Assembly (NCBI GenBank): GCA_949987565.1
Contig: OX465111.1
Location: 1,556,994-1,620,993, forward strand
Source of the DNA: Luidia sarsii
Taxonomy: Eukaryota > Echinodermata > Asteroidea > Paxillosida > Luidiidae
DNA length: 64,000 bases
Reading direction: 5' to 3'
Shown: in pieces, positions 54,124 through 64,000 of the stretch
Position numbering within the stretch: the stretch's first letter is position 1
Layout: each line of letters starts with the position of its first letter
Program-made: the position numbers and the translations under genes
Notes under the pieces: model-generated
Database searches by the model: none
Seen by the model: the letters and a program-made list of their open reading frames with translations, nothing else
What the model was told of the DNA's origin: nothing

Positions 54124-57100
54124 CTGCATTCGGGGGGGGGGGGATTGGAAGAAAAGAATTGCACAGTTTCTCAGCAAAGCTCATCAGAAATTTCACTAAA
54201 CGAATACGGGGTAAATGAGTACACGATGGGATTCACATGCCTTTTCTACACTGTTCCACCAACATCCACATCCTCATACTACTCTCTCCCTCTTTCCCTT
54301 TCTCTCCCTTTTTCTTCCTCTCTCTCTCCCCCTCCCCCTCACTCTACGTCCGTCCCGCCCCCCTCTCTCTCCCCCTCTCTCTACCTCTACCCTCTCTGAA
54401 AACAATTAAAACATCAAAAAAAGAAAATTCAGTAATTTGGATTGGAGCTGCCTATTCTAGATTCATGTTGACAATGCTGGCGCCAACAGGAATTGTAAAC
54501 TGTTTTTTTTTTTTTAACTAGCGTTTTGTCCCTATTTCTTTCCAAGATTGACTTTTAAATTCAAAGCACTGAGTGTGACATGTCTTGCAATGCTAACTTC
54601 ATATACCCCTTCACGCATCAGAAAGCAAGGCACTTTGTAATCGTTGGAGCAGAACACAAAAATGGTTTTCTCCTTTAAGGTCCTTGTGGTTGTTGTTTTT
54701 TTAGAGGGGGAGGAGAAAGATATATACATACAGTATTCATAATGTTATGGGGAATGTTCCCATAGCAATACAATCAACACAGCATTCAATTTCAATGCCC
54801 TTTTCAAACATCAGAGTTACCTAACAGTTACCTATTTTTTTGGCAAGGTCATGTGTGATTAGAACATAACAAAATACAGGTGCAAAAATTGAAACATTAA
54901 AAAAAAAGAAAACTCATCATTTTGTGTTGGAGCTGCCTTTTCTACCGTAAATCCATGTTGACAATTGTTGGTGGTGACAGGAATTGTTAACTAGTGCCAC
55001 CCAGTGGGCGTGATACATCTAAATAGAAAATGGCCTTGCACTGGCTATGAATGCACGATGTAATGGAATGTATGTATGCAAGAGCCCAGACTAGGCGGTA
55101 GCTTGAATGGAATATGCAAATTGACGAGGTACCAAGGAGTTCCCAAGTCTAACCACTTTTTTTTCCCCAAAACAAATAAAGGAGAAAACTGAATGGAAAC
55201 TGTGGAACTATTTTCAAAAATTGGCCAAGAAAACTTTGACTGGACCGGGACTTGGACACGAGACCTCTGGTCTCCAGAGTCCAGAGGTCTCATGTTCAAG
55301 TCCCGGTGCAGTCAAACTTTTCCTTGCCATTCTTCAAAATGGTTTCCAAAAGTTCCCAGTCAGTTTTGCCTTGATTTCTTCAACTTAAAAATGTGAGCAA
55401 GGCTATCTACAGTCTGTCAATTCTCAAAGAGGAGAAAAAAAAGAGAAATTCAAAGATCCCTGCCTGCACAAATACCCTCTGAGAGCCCCACGTGGCCTGG
55501 GTACCATTGAATATTTAAAAACATCAGCGTGGGGGCACTTGAAATTATGGTAGCCACAGTGGCCAGAAATAGTAAATGACAACAGAAAATGTATTGATGA
55601 TATCGTTGTTCAATGACTCACGGTGTAGACTGATTGGTAGCAACATGGCGGCTACTAGCTTTCTGCTGTCCTTGCTAATCCGATGTCCCTGCTTATCCGA
55701 TGTCACTGCTAATCTGCTGTACCTGCTAATCTGCTGTCACTGCTAATCCACTGTTACTGCTTACCTGCTGTCCCTGCTAATCCGCTGTCACTACTTATAT
55801 GCTGTACCTACTAATCCGCTGTCCCTGCTTATCTACTGTCACTGCTTATATGCTGCGCCTACTAATCCGCTGTCCCTGCTAATCTGCTGTCACTGCTAAT
55901 CCGCTTTCACTGCTAATCTGCTGTGTCTGCTAATTCACTGTCCCTGCTAATCTGCTGTCTCTGCTCATGCACTGTCTCTGCTAATCTGCAGTCACTGCTA
56001 ATCTTCTTTCACTGCTAATCTGCTTCCACTGCTAATCCGCTTCCACTTCTAATCTGCTGTCCCTGGTAATCCACTGTCCCTGCGAATATGCTATCCCTGC
56101 TAATGTTGCCTGCACTATAAAGAACTGTCATTCTAAACCCCCAGTGCCTGGGTGTGTGGGTGTGGGGTAGGGCAAAGCCACTAAATGTGGCTCTAGCAGG
56201 CAAGCTGGCCAGCAAGGCCATTCGGTGGCCATTCGGCGGCCAACCCCCTATTGCCTGGCCTACTCACCTGTGGTGTCCACCTCCTGCATGATGCGGACAA
56301 AGATTGGCCGGGCGTAGGCCGGGAGGGAGGCCTTCAGACTCTGGTTGAGATGGGCCAGGTCCAGGGTTCCGTCTGTGTCCACGATAGCCACCATACCAGC
56401 TCTCCCCTCCACTCCTGCAAGATGTTTCAAGTGCAATAGACACCTTGAGAGAAGACTGGAAGGTTTACTCAAGGAAAACATTGAATGTAATCACACCTTG
56501 ACATCTCATATTGGGGGATTGTGATAAGGCAGTGGGTTTCATGCACAAAGTCACATTGGAGGATTGTGGAGGATTGAGGCAGTGGGTTTCATGCACAAGC
56601 TCACATTGGAGGATTGTGGAGGATTGAGGCAGTGGGTTTCATGCACAAGCTCACATTGGAGGATTGTGGAGGATTGAGGCAGTGGGTTTCATGCACAAAC
56701 TCACATTGGAGGATTGTGGAGGATTGAGGCAGTGGGTTTCACGCACAAACTCACATTGGGGGACTGTGATTTGTGAAGGATTGAGGCAGTTGGTTTCACG
56801 CACAAACTCACATTGGAGGATTGTGATTTGTGAAGGATTGAGGCAGTTGGTTTCATGCACAAACTCACATTGGACTGTGATTTGTGAAGGATTGAGGCAG
56901 TGGGTTTCATGCACAAACTCACATTGGACTGTGATTTGTGAAGGATCGAGGCAGTGGGTTTCATGCACAAGCTCACATTAGAGGACTGTGATTTGTGATG
57001 GATTGAGGCAGTGGGTTTCATGCACAAACTCACATTGGAGGACTGTGATTTGTGAAGGATTGAGGCAGTGGGTTTCATGCACAAACTCACATTGGAGGAC

Positions 57101-60100
57101 TGTGATTTGTGAAGGATTGAGGCAGTGCGTTTCATGCACTTGCAGGAGTGTAAAGAAACAATGAAGCTGCCTTTCCAAACAGGATCCTGATAAGATGATA
57201 TACAAAAATGTTGCAAACTGCTTACTGACTAAAATTACCAAAATGCAAATCTTGAAAATTAGTGGGCCTGACGTTTCAATCCTAGCAGGATCTTTCTCAA
57301 AGGCAGAGAAAGGTTCTGCTAGGATCGAAACGTCAGGCCCACTAATTTTCAGGATCCTAATAAGGTACATGTCCTCCACTTTCCACAGAGGGCGCTCTTT
57401 AGATCTCCCCACCCCCTTCCATTACCTGGAACCTCCACGCCGTAGACGACGGCGTCATTGAGCTGGATGTGCTTCTGAATGACACCCTCCACCTCTGATG
57501 TGGAGACGTTCTCCCCGCGCCAGCGAAACGTGTCCCCTGAGCGGTCCCTGAAGAACATGTAGCCGTCCTCATCCATGACCAAGATGTCTCCTGTCAGCCC
57601 AAAAGGGGGCGGGAGAGAGGGCTTGAATGAAGACTGCAGACATGCTGAGCATTGCTTTTGTTCTTTTCAAGGGGCAATATCGGGCGATTTGGGTACGGGG
57701 TACCCAGTTTTAAAATTGTCGGGTACTCAGGTACCCACAACAAACAAAATTTCAAGAGATTAAGAATGGAACAAAACAGAGAGGTATGGAAAAGATTGGC
57801 GATTTCCATTAAAGGAAGTTTGGCATGGAACCAAGGGAGAACAAAAATTGGGTCAAAACTTTGAATTTTAGATGAACAGAAGTTTTCAAAGGAGCCTTTT
57901 GCTGGCGCTATATAAAATACTTTAAGGTCTGTGGGTGAAAAATCAATACAAATGTGTCATTGTTTTACTTTCAAAGGTACAAAGGCTGTTTTTAACGGAT
58001 AAATAAAATTGGAAACAGGTACCTGCTTACCTCAGTTGGGTTTTGGGTACCCACTTACCTGGGTCAGATTTAGGGTACACATTTACCTCAGTCGGGTTTC
58101 GGGTACCCACTTACCTTGTTCAGGTTTTGGTTACCTGCTTACTTCAGTCGGTTTTTGGGTACCCGCTTACCTGGGTCAGATTTAGGGTACACTTACCTCA
58201 GTCGGGTTTAGGGTACTCACTTCTTACACCAGGTGAGTTTCATGTCACCGCCTAATACCTAACTTCGGTTTCAGGTACCTGCCTACCTAAGTTGGTAACC
58301 GCTTACCTGGGTCAGATTTAGGGTACACTTACCTCAGTCGGGTTTAGGGTACTCACTTCTTACACCAGGTGAGTTTCATGTCACCGCCTAATACCTAACT
58401 TGGGTTTCAGGTACCTGCCTACCTAAGTTGGTACCCGCTTACCTCGGTCGGGCACCCGGTTCATTTGCCCAGCTCTGAAAAGTAACGCAGTGTGCACCCA
58501 CCTGTCAGGAAAGCCTGGTCGCCCTTCTTGAAGACATCCCGGATGATCTTCTTCTGGGTGGCTGACTTGTTGACGTAGCCATCAAAGCCGGCCACTGGGT
58601 TGTTTACCTTGATCTTGCCAATGAGGTGGCCACTCTCGCCTTTTGCCAGAAAGAAAACAGACACATGCAGTTGCCCTCGTTACAGCACTGTGCTCAGGCT
58701 TATAGGCAATGAGTAATTTAAGTGAAGACCCCATGGCTGTCTCCTGTTATCATACAGACATTGGGTCAAATTACTTTGTCAGGATGAAGATATGAATTAC
58801 CCGTTAAGTGTAATCTGGGTTCCAACAAAGCCGTAGTTACCGAAACTGACCACGGGTGGATTTCATGAAGCCTTACGATGTATCGTAACTCAACTTACGA
58901 TGGATAACCCATTGTAAGTTGTGATACACTATGGTGTGCATCATTCATCGCCTTACGATTGATCGTAAGTTACGATGGGTTTGGTGAAATCGACGCCAGG
59001 ACCCATTTTCATAGAGCCGCTTGAGCATGGAAATCTACTAAGCAAGACATTTTTTAACTGCATAGAAACGAATGGCAACCATATTTCCTTTGATGCTTGC
59101 TGTACTTGACTTGTATTCCAATATTGGGTGCTTCACATGAAATACAACCTGAACTTAGGCTGGCAACCTGGGCCCAATTTCATAGAGCCGCTTAAGCGTG
59201 AAAATCTGCTAAGCAAGAAAAACACCACCTTGTGTAAACAGGATTACCAACGGCACTGCAATGTGATGTTGATTGCTTTTGACTGGTATTCCACTCCTCT
59301 TTACTTAACATGGACGAATAGTGGAGTTTGGGTTGGCAAGGGGATCCTATGAATCGTGAGTTTTTGTGCCTAAGCAAATTTTGGCGCTTAAGCAGCTCTA
59401 TGAAATTGGCCCCTGATACAATTGAGGAAGATTGTTCATGCTTAAGCAGATTCTGGTGCTTAAGCGGCTGTAAGAAATTGGCCTCGGGTTTGCAGGCACA
59501 ATTTAACCCTAACACTTTGCACCACCTGCACAGGACACACACTGTATACCGTAATTTACCATAGTGCCCACAGGGGTGTAGGTTCACATACCACAGGACA
59601 CCACAAAAACCATGCTGTTGTATGTTGTGGTGCATGGCCCTTATCCTCCCACAGGAAAAACCATGTGTGGTTAATTGTGGTTTCAATGCCGGTTAAGGTT
59701 AAGTTAAGAGCACATTGTCCTGCAGCTATCCCACAGACATTGGGTAGAGTGAATTAGTCAAGACGAAGACACGCTTGGGCATGAGATGGGAAACACAGGG
59801 CTCTAGCGGAAGCCGTGGTTACCGGTTACTCACCAGGCTTGCAGACGAGGCAGAGACCGTCCGGACCACGGATCACCTCCCCGGTGTCCTCGTCCACCTT
59901 GAGGAGGCTGAGGGGCAGAGCGCTGGGCACGATCAGCGAGATGAAGCCCACGCAGCCCGGCTTGCTGTCAATGTTGACGATGTTGCTGTTGCCCTCCGTG
60001 GCGCCGTAGAATTCGGCAATCTGCGGGAGGGAGAGGAGGGAGAGGAGGGCTGGGAAAGACGTCCAATGCTCACAGTTCACATCGAGTCAAATCAGGCTGG

Positions 60101-62656
60101 AAGGTTTTGCATGGTGGAAGTACAGAGTGGAAGGTTTGCGGTGACACCATGCAAATCATCACTTGCGCAATGGAGTGTGGCTCTAAAAAAAACCTGGTTT
60201 TTAAAAAAACTCATCATTTTGGGCAACATGCGCTTTGCTCTTCGTCTGGGGAGAGCTGGTCAACGTCGTGATGGATTCCAAATCTGTATATAGTGGTAGG
60301 CGCTGCATTGAATCATAGATATCATACAATTCGATGAGGGTTTGCCCCTACTTGACGTGTAGGCACTGCATTTTCTTTCGGAGGCCTGAAGCAAGCCTTT
60401 GACCTGAAGACTGGCACACCTGCAATCAACAAGAATGATTCTCTTCGCATTTAAATTTGGAGCAAGCTTGAGCATCAGGAGGAATTCCCTGGGAGTCCTG
60501 GCGGCAATTTCCTCCCAAAGCCTGAAAATTCATCGGTAGGACCACTGATGACTGTTCATTCATCGTGGTCGCAACGGGCCAAATAGTTTCAGAGCATCGA
60601 TCACCGTCTTTCTACGATTTGGTCGTGAGCCCACGGCGAGCTTTGGCCCAGTCGATCACAGATCTCTTGGGCCTGACCTACCTGCTTGATCTTGTAGCGT
60701 GCCTGAAACTCCTTCCAGATCTGCGGCCGGAATCCATTGCCAAGGGCCATGCGGACCTTGTGCTGGGTGTCCACTGGCTTGGAGGTTTGGGCCAACACGT
60801 AGCGGCAAATCTCACCGATGTACTGGATAACCTGCCCTCGGGGAAAGGCAGGGAGGGGGAAGGAGGAAATATCGGTTGATTTCTGGGCTGGATTTCACAA
60901 AGGCTTACGATGCAGCGTAACTCAACTTATGATCGGTGACACATCGCAAGCTGTGAGAGGCCGTACGATTTCTGTGCATCTCTCATTGTCTTACGATGGA
61001 ATGTAAGTTATGATGAGTTCCGGAAGGTAACGTACCGTGGCCTCGTACTTGATGCAGTCGTCCCAGAAGCGGCTGGCGGAGAATTTCCGCTTCATGACCA
61101 TGGTGGAGCCGTTCAGAAGGACCTGGCCCATGCCCACGATGCCACCGGCTGAGTGGTAGAGGGGCAAGGGGTTGTAGATGATGTCGTCAAAGTGCACGTG
61201 GAAGGCATACCGGATCCCGTAGGCCATGTACATGTACCTGTGGCAAGGGAAACAGGGAAGAGGAGAGTGTGGTAGACATGGAGTCACCTACAGTGTATAT
61301 GTATATACTGAAGAAAGACACAGGGCTGAATTACATTAACAAAGTATAACCTGCCATGCTGTACATGATAGTTGTGAGAAAGTATATTCATGAGCAACGA
61401 GAAGGAATAGGTAAGATGTTCCTTGAATTGGTACAAGTTGTAGTAGCAGTAGTAGAATCTTGAATTAAAGACCTTGGGTCTAGCATACCAGTGCTCTAAC
61501 CCCCAGAGCTATCCGGGCAAAGATAGTTGAGTATTTGGGAAGGTCGCCAACTAAAGGCTAGACAGCTCAGGTAGTAATGTAAGAACCCTCGTACGTTAAA
61601 GGTTCAACTCCTGGTCCAGGCAAAGTTGTCCCAGTCAATTTTTACTTTTATTTGTTTGATTGAAAAAAAAGGAGAAATTTTCATTTTTCTCAATGGCGAA
61701 ATCTTTTGCTACTGTCTTCCATAGGAAGCAACACACCTACCTGATTTGTGTGATCCTGGCTGCTTTGGGGAGTCCCGTGGTCCCAGAGGTATAGATGAAG
61801 ATCAGGTTATCTGTTTAAAAGCCATAGGACATTCAATGAGGGTTGGTCCAACTTGATGTATTAAGCACTGAGTGCTCAGTGCTTTACCCGATTGCCTGCT
61901 GAAAAAATCCTGGTAGGCCCTACAGTGCATGATGGACAACAGGACACTACAACGACACAACTGAACAGGCTGCCTTGACTCTAGGGCTTTTTTTTTTGCA
62001 CAATTAAGGGAAAAGGCACTAAAATATTTCATTAGATGTCTCATTAAAATTACAAGCTTCAAGTTTGACTTGAATTGAAAAAGCTGCATCCACTTCATGC
62101 GATCCCCGAGCTGCTGTAGCCAGGTTTACGAAAATTGGTTGTTTGAATCTGAATGAAAGCGGGGATGTGATCACTATAGAGATATACGGCAGTTAATGGT
62201 TGAATTGCTTCTGACTGGTGCCCCCACCCCCGGCAAAGATTAGTTGACTATTTGGGAAGGCCACCATCTAAGGGCTGGATCAAATAGCTCAGATGGGAGA
62301 GAGCTCGTACGTTAATCCAGAGGTGTCGGGTTCAAGTCCCAGTCCAGTCAAAGTTTCTTTGCCGATTTTTCAAGCTTCAGTTTCATTACGTTATTTGCGA
62401 CATTTGTCAAAATAAAATTCCCGTTCGTACCATGCTGAAATGCCACATTCTGGACACGTAAGATCGATTACAAGGCAAGCAGAGGCTCTTGAGCCCTTAC
62501 CTGTGCACTTCCGTCCGGATATGATAGGGGCAGGCAGCCTGGAGGCCGTCTTGAGCCCAGTGTCCAGGTTGATGGCGGGGAAGCCAGTCTCCTCAAAGCC
62601 GCCGGCGCTGTAGAAGGTGACGTGGCGATCCAACTGCGGCCTCACTTCGTTGATGG
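53969..62656 (-). CDS. SLC27A4: long-chain fatty acid transport protein (FATP4-like), 5' partial
   Basis: Nine exons: 62656-62501, 61810-61741, 61237-61036, 60831-60682, 60020-59834, 58639-58502, 57590-57426, 56414-56268 and 54123-53969, giving 1,370 nt or about 455 residues. FATPs are membrane acyl-CoA synthetases that activate long-chain fatty acids with ATP and CoA and drive uptake. Visible motifs are the AMP-binding [51 protein letters not shown], and the FATP signature [17 protein letters not shown] followed by [19 protein letters not shown] and IRGPDGLC favour the FATP1/4 branch. All introns are GT-AG and every phase fits. Full FATPs have about 620-650 residues, so some 170-190 N-terminal residues lie beyond the right edge. 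No break or missing key residue is seen. The 4 in the symbol is less certain than the family. Confidence 0.95.
54246..54400. repeat. CT-rich tract in SLC27A last intron
   Basis: Pyrimidine-rich low complexity (TCTCTCTCCCCCTCCCCC). It is followed at 54,410-54,520 by a partial copy of the 33,260/54,895 repeat. Confidence 0.8.
54895..55395. repeat. interspersed repeat plus tRNA-SINE relic (copy 2)
   Basis: 54,895-55,240 duplicates 33,260-33,600 at very high identity. 55,245-55,395 holds an inverted CCAGAGGTCTC pair around a B-box-like ATGTTCAAGTCCCGG and the SINE tail AGTTCCCAGTCAGTTTTGCC. Confidence 0.7.
55660..56110. repeat. 18-bp minisatellite, CTGCTAATCCGCTGTCAC
   Basis: About 24 degenerate units of CTGCTAATCnGCTGTCnC in the last SLC27A intron. 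Confidence 0.85.
56268..56414 (-). CDS. SLC27A4: SLC27A exon h
   Basis: Acceptor CATCTTGCAG, phase 1 at both ends, 147 nt. Encodes [38 protein letters not shown] and [10 protein letters not shown]. Donor GTGAGT. Confidence 0.95.
56500..57135. repeat. 50-57-bp minisatellite in SLC27A intron
   Basis: About 11 units of GGATTGAGGCAGTGGGTTTC, ATGCACAAACTCACATTGGA and GGACTGTGATTTGTGA. The left units are 50 bp (GGATTGTGGAGGATTGAGG) and the right units are 53-57 bp. A short related piece lies at 63,150-63,330, outside this intron. Confidence 0.9.
57195..57352. mobile_element. GACGTTTC fold-back element (best copy)
   Basis: AATTAGTGGGCCTGACGTTT is inverted to AAACGTCAGGCCCACTAATT about 60 bp later. 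Each arm carries a GATCCTGCTAGGATC-type hairpin and a GAGAAAG motif before the CGAAACGTC. It ends about 74 bp from exon g. Confidence 0.75.
57426..57590 (-). CDS. SLC27A4: SLC27A exon g: FATP signature motif
   Basis: Acceptor TTTTGGGCTGACAG, phase 1 at both ends, 165 nt. Encodes [48 protein letters not shown] and YGVEVPG. This holds the hinge and FATP/VLACS motif. Donor GTAATG is weaker than the others. Confidence 0.95.
58020..58460. repeat. GGGTACCC/TTACCT minisatellite in SLC27A intron
   Basis: Imperfect repeats of GGGTACCCACTTACCT, CAGTCGGGTTT and CAGATTTAGGGTACA. A block of about 136 bp is duplicated (58,171 and 58,307 onward). Confidence 0.8.
58502..58639 (-). CDS. SLC27A4: SLC27A exon f
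   Basis: Acceptor CTGGCAAAAG, phase 1 at both ends, 138 nt. Encodes [20 protein letters not shown] then [20 protein letters not shown] and QAFLTG. Donor GTGGGT. Confidence 0.95.
58857..58995. mobile_element. TTACGATG-family MITE, intact copy
   Basis: Inverted ends GATTTCATGAAGCCTTACGAT and ATGGGTTTGGTGAAATC, with internal CGTAACTCAACTTACGATGG. It is a reference for the interrupted copy at 50,545-51,237. Confidence 0.75.
59170..59412. mobile_element. palindromic MITE, AGCCGCTTAAGC family (copy 2)
   Basis: Ends GGGCCCAATTTCATAGAGCC and GGCTCTATGAAATTGGGCC-like inverted repeats. The interior is nearly the same as 43,229-43,475. Fragments of the same family lie at 58,998-59,060 and 59,413-59,485, so several insertions are clustered here. 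Confidence 0.8.
59508..59705 (-). repeat. interspersed repeat, inverted partner of 53,140-53,355
   Basis: On the minus strand it contains ACCACAATTAACCACACATG and the CACTATGGTAAATTACGG region. It lies in an SLC27A intron. Confidence 0.7.
59834..60020 (-). CDS. SLC27A4: SLC27A exon e
   Basis: Acceptor TCCCTCCCGCAG, phase 0 start and phase 1 end. Encodes [18 protein letters not shown] (the adenylation YGxTE motif) through [20 protein letters not shown]. Donor GTGAGT. Confidence 0.95.
60682..60831 (-). CDS. SLC27A4: SLC27A exon d
   Basis: Acceptor CCCGAGGGCAG, phase 0 at both ends, 50 codons: [15 protein letters not shown], then [17 protein letters not shown] and FQARYKIKQ. Donor GTAGGT. Confidence 0.95.
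60888..61022. mobile_element. TTACGATG-family MITE next to a splice donor
   Basis: GGATTTCACAAAGGCTTACG at the left and TAAGTTATGATGAGTTCC at the right. It occupies most of a 204-bp intron between exons c and d. Confidence 0.75.
61036..61237 (-). CDS. SLC27A4: SLC27A exon c
   Basis: Acceptor TTGCCACAG, first base completes Arg, ends GCC ACG before GTACGT (phase 0). Encodes [12 protein letters not shown] ... [19 protein letters not shown] ... [17 protein letters not shown], the adenylation-domain segment most conserved in FATPs. A MITE ends about 14 bp beyond its donor. Confidence 0.95.
61480..61660 (+). mobile_element. tRNA-SINE copy in SLC27A intron
   Basis: AAAGATAGTTGAGTATTTGG, GCTAGACAGCTCAGGTAGTA (A-box-like) and AGGTTCAACTCCTGG (B-box-like), then the tail CAAAGTTGTCCCAGTCAATT. 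Confidence 0.65.
61741..61810 (-). CDS. SLC27A4: SLC27A exon b: AMP-binding motif
   Basis: A 70-nt exon coding [18 protein letters not shown] then RITQI, the P-loop-like ATP/AMP motif of acyl-adenylate enzymes. Enters in phase 1 (AT completes GAT) and leaves in phase 2 (AG before GTAGGT). Too short for ordinary open-frame calls. Confidence 0.93.
62065..62372 (+). mobile_element. full tRNA-SINE copy in SLC27A intron
   Basis: The leader matches 46,440-46,641. Then come AAAGATTAGTTGACTATTTG, AATAGCTCAGATGGGAGAGA (A box), CGGGTTCAAGTCCCAG (B box) and the tail CAAAGTTTCTTTGCC. It is a single-copy reference for the tandem array at 46.6 kb. Confidence 0.75.
62501..62656 (-). CDS. SLC27A4: SLC27A exon a (first in window)
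   Basis: Acceptor TTGTCCTCAG, starts CC ATC AAC GAA (phase 1), ends ACA G before GTAAGG. It encodes [18 protein letters not shown] ... PIISGRKCT, the variable linker before the AMP-binding motif. It requires an upstream exon ending in one base. Confidence 0.9.
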
Positions 62657-63476
62657 CTGAGGACAAGAAGAAAGAATTGAATCCAACAGAATGACATTGA
62701 GTACATGTGGTAACAAGTGGGAAGCTGAACCGGGGGTGGCCAACGTGTGATTGGACTGGGGGATAAGAGACATTCCCAAATCTATGAGACGGAAACACTC
62801 ACAGCTACAAGCAACTGCTGTTTATCAACTTCTGGGACTTGACTCCCGGCACAAAGAGCAATGACAACATCAAATCCCCAATGGGCAGCAATGAGTCCCT
62901 TGACTTAATAAAAAGTTTTCCCAAGCTTTGTATCCAAGGCTACAACAAAGGAACTTCCGGTCAGTTCAGGGGCCAAATAATTTTATCCTCCAAAAAAGGG
63001 AACTTCTCGGGGGCCTGTCAAAGAGCAACTTGTCCCTGTTAAGTCTCACGGTTTGTATATATATCTGTTTGCACTGGCGAGTGCTAACTAGTACAACTAG
63101 CAGCCCCAACCACAGTCCCACTCAGAAGATTAATTCTGCACAGTAATATATTAACCTTGGCCTTCCTCAATCCTCCATAATCCTCCGGGTTGTGGTGGAG
63201 GATTGTGGAGGACTGAGGCAAGAGTGAACATTTCCAGTTGGAGGATCATGGAGGAATGAGGAAGGTTGTTAAATTTACACTGGAGGATTGAGGCAGTGGG
63301 TTTCATGCACAAACTCCATGATTGTGAAGGATTAATGAGGGTTCCCAGTAGAAAGCACTTGGGATTCAAAACTCATAAATCCTGATTTCTAGTGCAGACA
63401 TCGTAATCACCTGGTTGGCTCCTGTTTGTTTCTGAGTTTTCTGACTGGCGTAGGTGAAACCCAGGTATTAAGTCCT
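62657..63476. other. SLC27A intron sequence, with a minisatellite fragment
   Basis: 63,150-63,330 holds two or three degenerate units of the 56,500-57,135 family (GGAGGATTGTGGAGGACTGA, GGCAGTGGGTTTCATGCACA). No FATP exon is visible here, so the next upstream exon must be beyond 64,000. Confidence 0.55.
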
Positions 63477-63680
63477 GGGGCCAATTTCATAGAGCTGCCA
63501 AAATTTGCAAAAAAAATCATAATGCAACAATTTGTTTCATGCTACATGTAAGTAATGAAGAGTGTAATGCAAGCCAAAATCACTTGCCACCACACTGCAG
63601 TGCAGTTTGTAATTCTGTTTACACAAGGCTTTTCATGCTCATCAGATCACGCTTAAACGGCTCTATGAAAGAGGGCCCCA
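63477..63680. mobile_element. palindromic MITE, AGCCGCTTAAGC family (copy 3, diverged)
   Basis: GGGGCCAATTTCATAGAGCT at the left, CGGCTCTATGAAAGAGGGCC at the right. The interior differs from copies 1 and 2. 63,681-64,000 holds nothing I recognise. Confidence 0.65.
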
Positions 63681-64000
63681 ATGATTAACGGGTGAGATCT
63701 TTCATGGGGCAATATTTTTCAAAAGAGCCAGAGGGGAAATGGCCTTCACAACCTTTCAGGCCAGTTTCACAGCGCTGGATGAAGCGCAAACATCCATGAA
63801 GGCATGGGACAATGCTGGGGCCAGGGTCGGAACAATGGGTGACAGGGTGAGTCACCTTGGCATGGAAATGCAGCAGGAAGTGAAGCCATGCAAAACTTGT
63901 GCAACTACCAATGTACCAAAAAAGTACCCATACACTGCGCATATAAGGCCAATGCATGTGTATAATTGAGCAATCAAATCTGCAATAATACAGAAGGCCT

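Noticed and set aside
53834..54199. Plus-strand open frame of 121 codons over the SLC27A terminal exon
   Set aside because: It is the antisense shadow of the FATP C-terminal exon.
63685..63957. A 90-codon minus-strand open frame near the right edge, considered as the next FATP exon
   Set aside because: The residues do not fit the FATP region expected there, and no matching phase or splice sites were found.

Overview
The window is animal nuclear DNA. It has spliced genes with GT-AG introns, an AATAAA poly(A) signal, tRNA-derived SINEs, fold-back elements and long microsatellites. The mix of repeats and the gene content suggest a marine invertebrate deuterostome, with an echinoderm as my best guess. 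That placement is an inference and nothing here fixes the species. I see no prokaryotic, viral or CRISPR features.

Left part (1-38,489, minus strand). I read this as one giant secreted mucin-like gene. A 79-nt first coding exon (38,411-38,489) starts with ATG in good context, encodes a signal peptide and ends in phase 1 at a GTGAGT donor. About 6.7 kb downstream in gene order comes the first of four huge repeat exons: 31,746-27,796, 25,733-22,905, 20,802-17,506 and 15,447-742. Each is built almost wholly of an 18-bp unit coding for the hexapeptide T-T-T-A-A-P. Every exon is phase 1 at both ends, a multiple of 3 long, and open throughout. Together they give about 8,260 codons (24.8 kb), with 14.7 kb in the last exon alone. 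The three introns between them (2.06-2.10 kb) are near-identical copies, so the locus grew by tandem duplication of an exon-intron cassette. A fourth, diverged intron copy runs off the left edge, so the 3' end of the gene is missing.

Middle (38.5-53.9 kb). I found no convincing gene here. It holds microsatellites (CTGT, CT-rich, TGC/TGT), fold-back MITE-like elements, a LINE C-terminal remnant, an array of about 17 tandem half-tRNA SINE units (46.6-47.95 kb), and a 153-bp tandem array carrying hammerhead-ribozyme-like cores inserted into a MITE (50.59-51.12 kb).

Right part (53.9-62.7 kb, minus strand). This is the last nine coding exons of a long-chain fatty acid transport protein of the SLC27A/FATP family, closest in motifs to FATP4. 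It codes for about 455 residues from before the AMP-binding motif to the stop, and all exon phases agree. The N-terminal exons lie beyond the right edge. Its introns hold minisatellites, SINEs and MITEs.

The two genes share a strand but show no functional link: one would make a secreted O-glycosylated coat or gel polymer, the other a membrane acyl-CoA synthetase/transporter.
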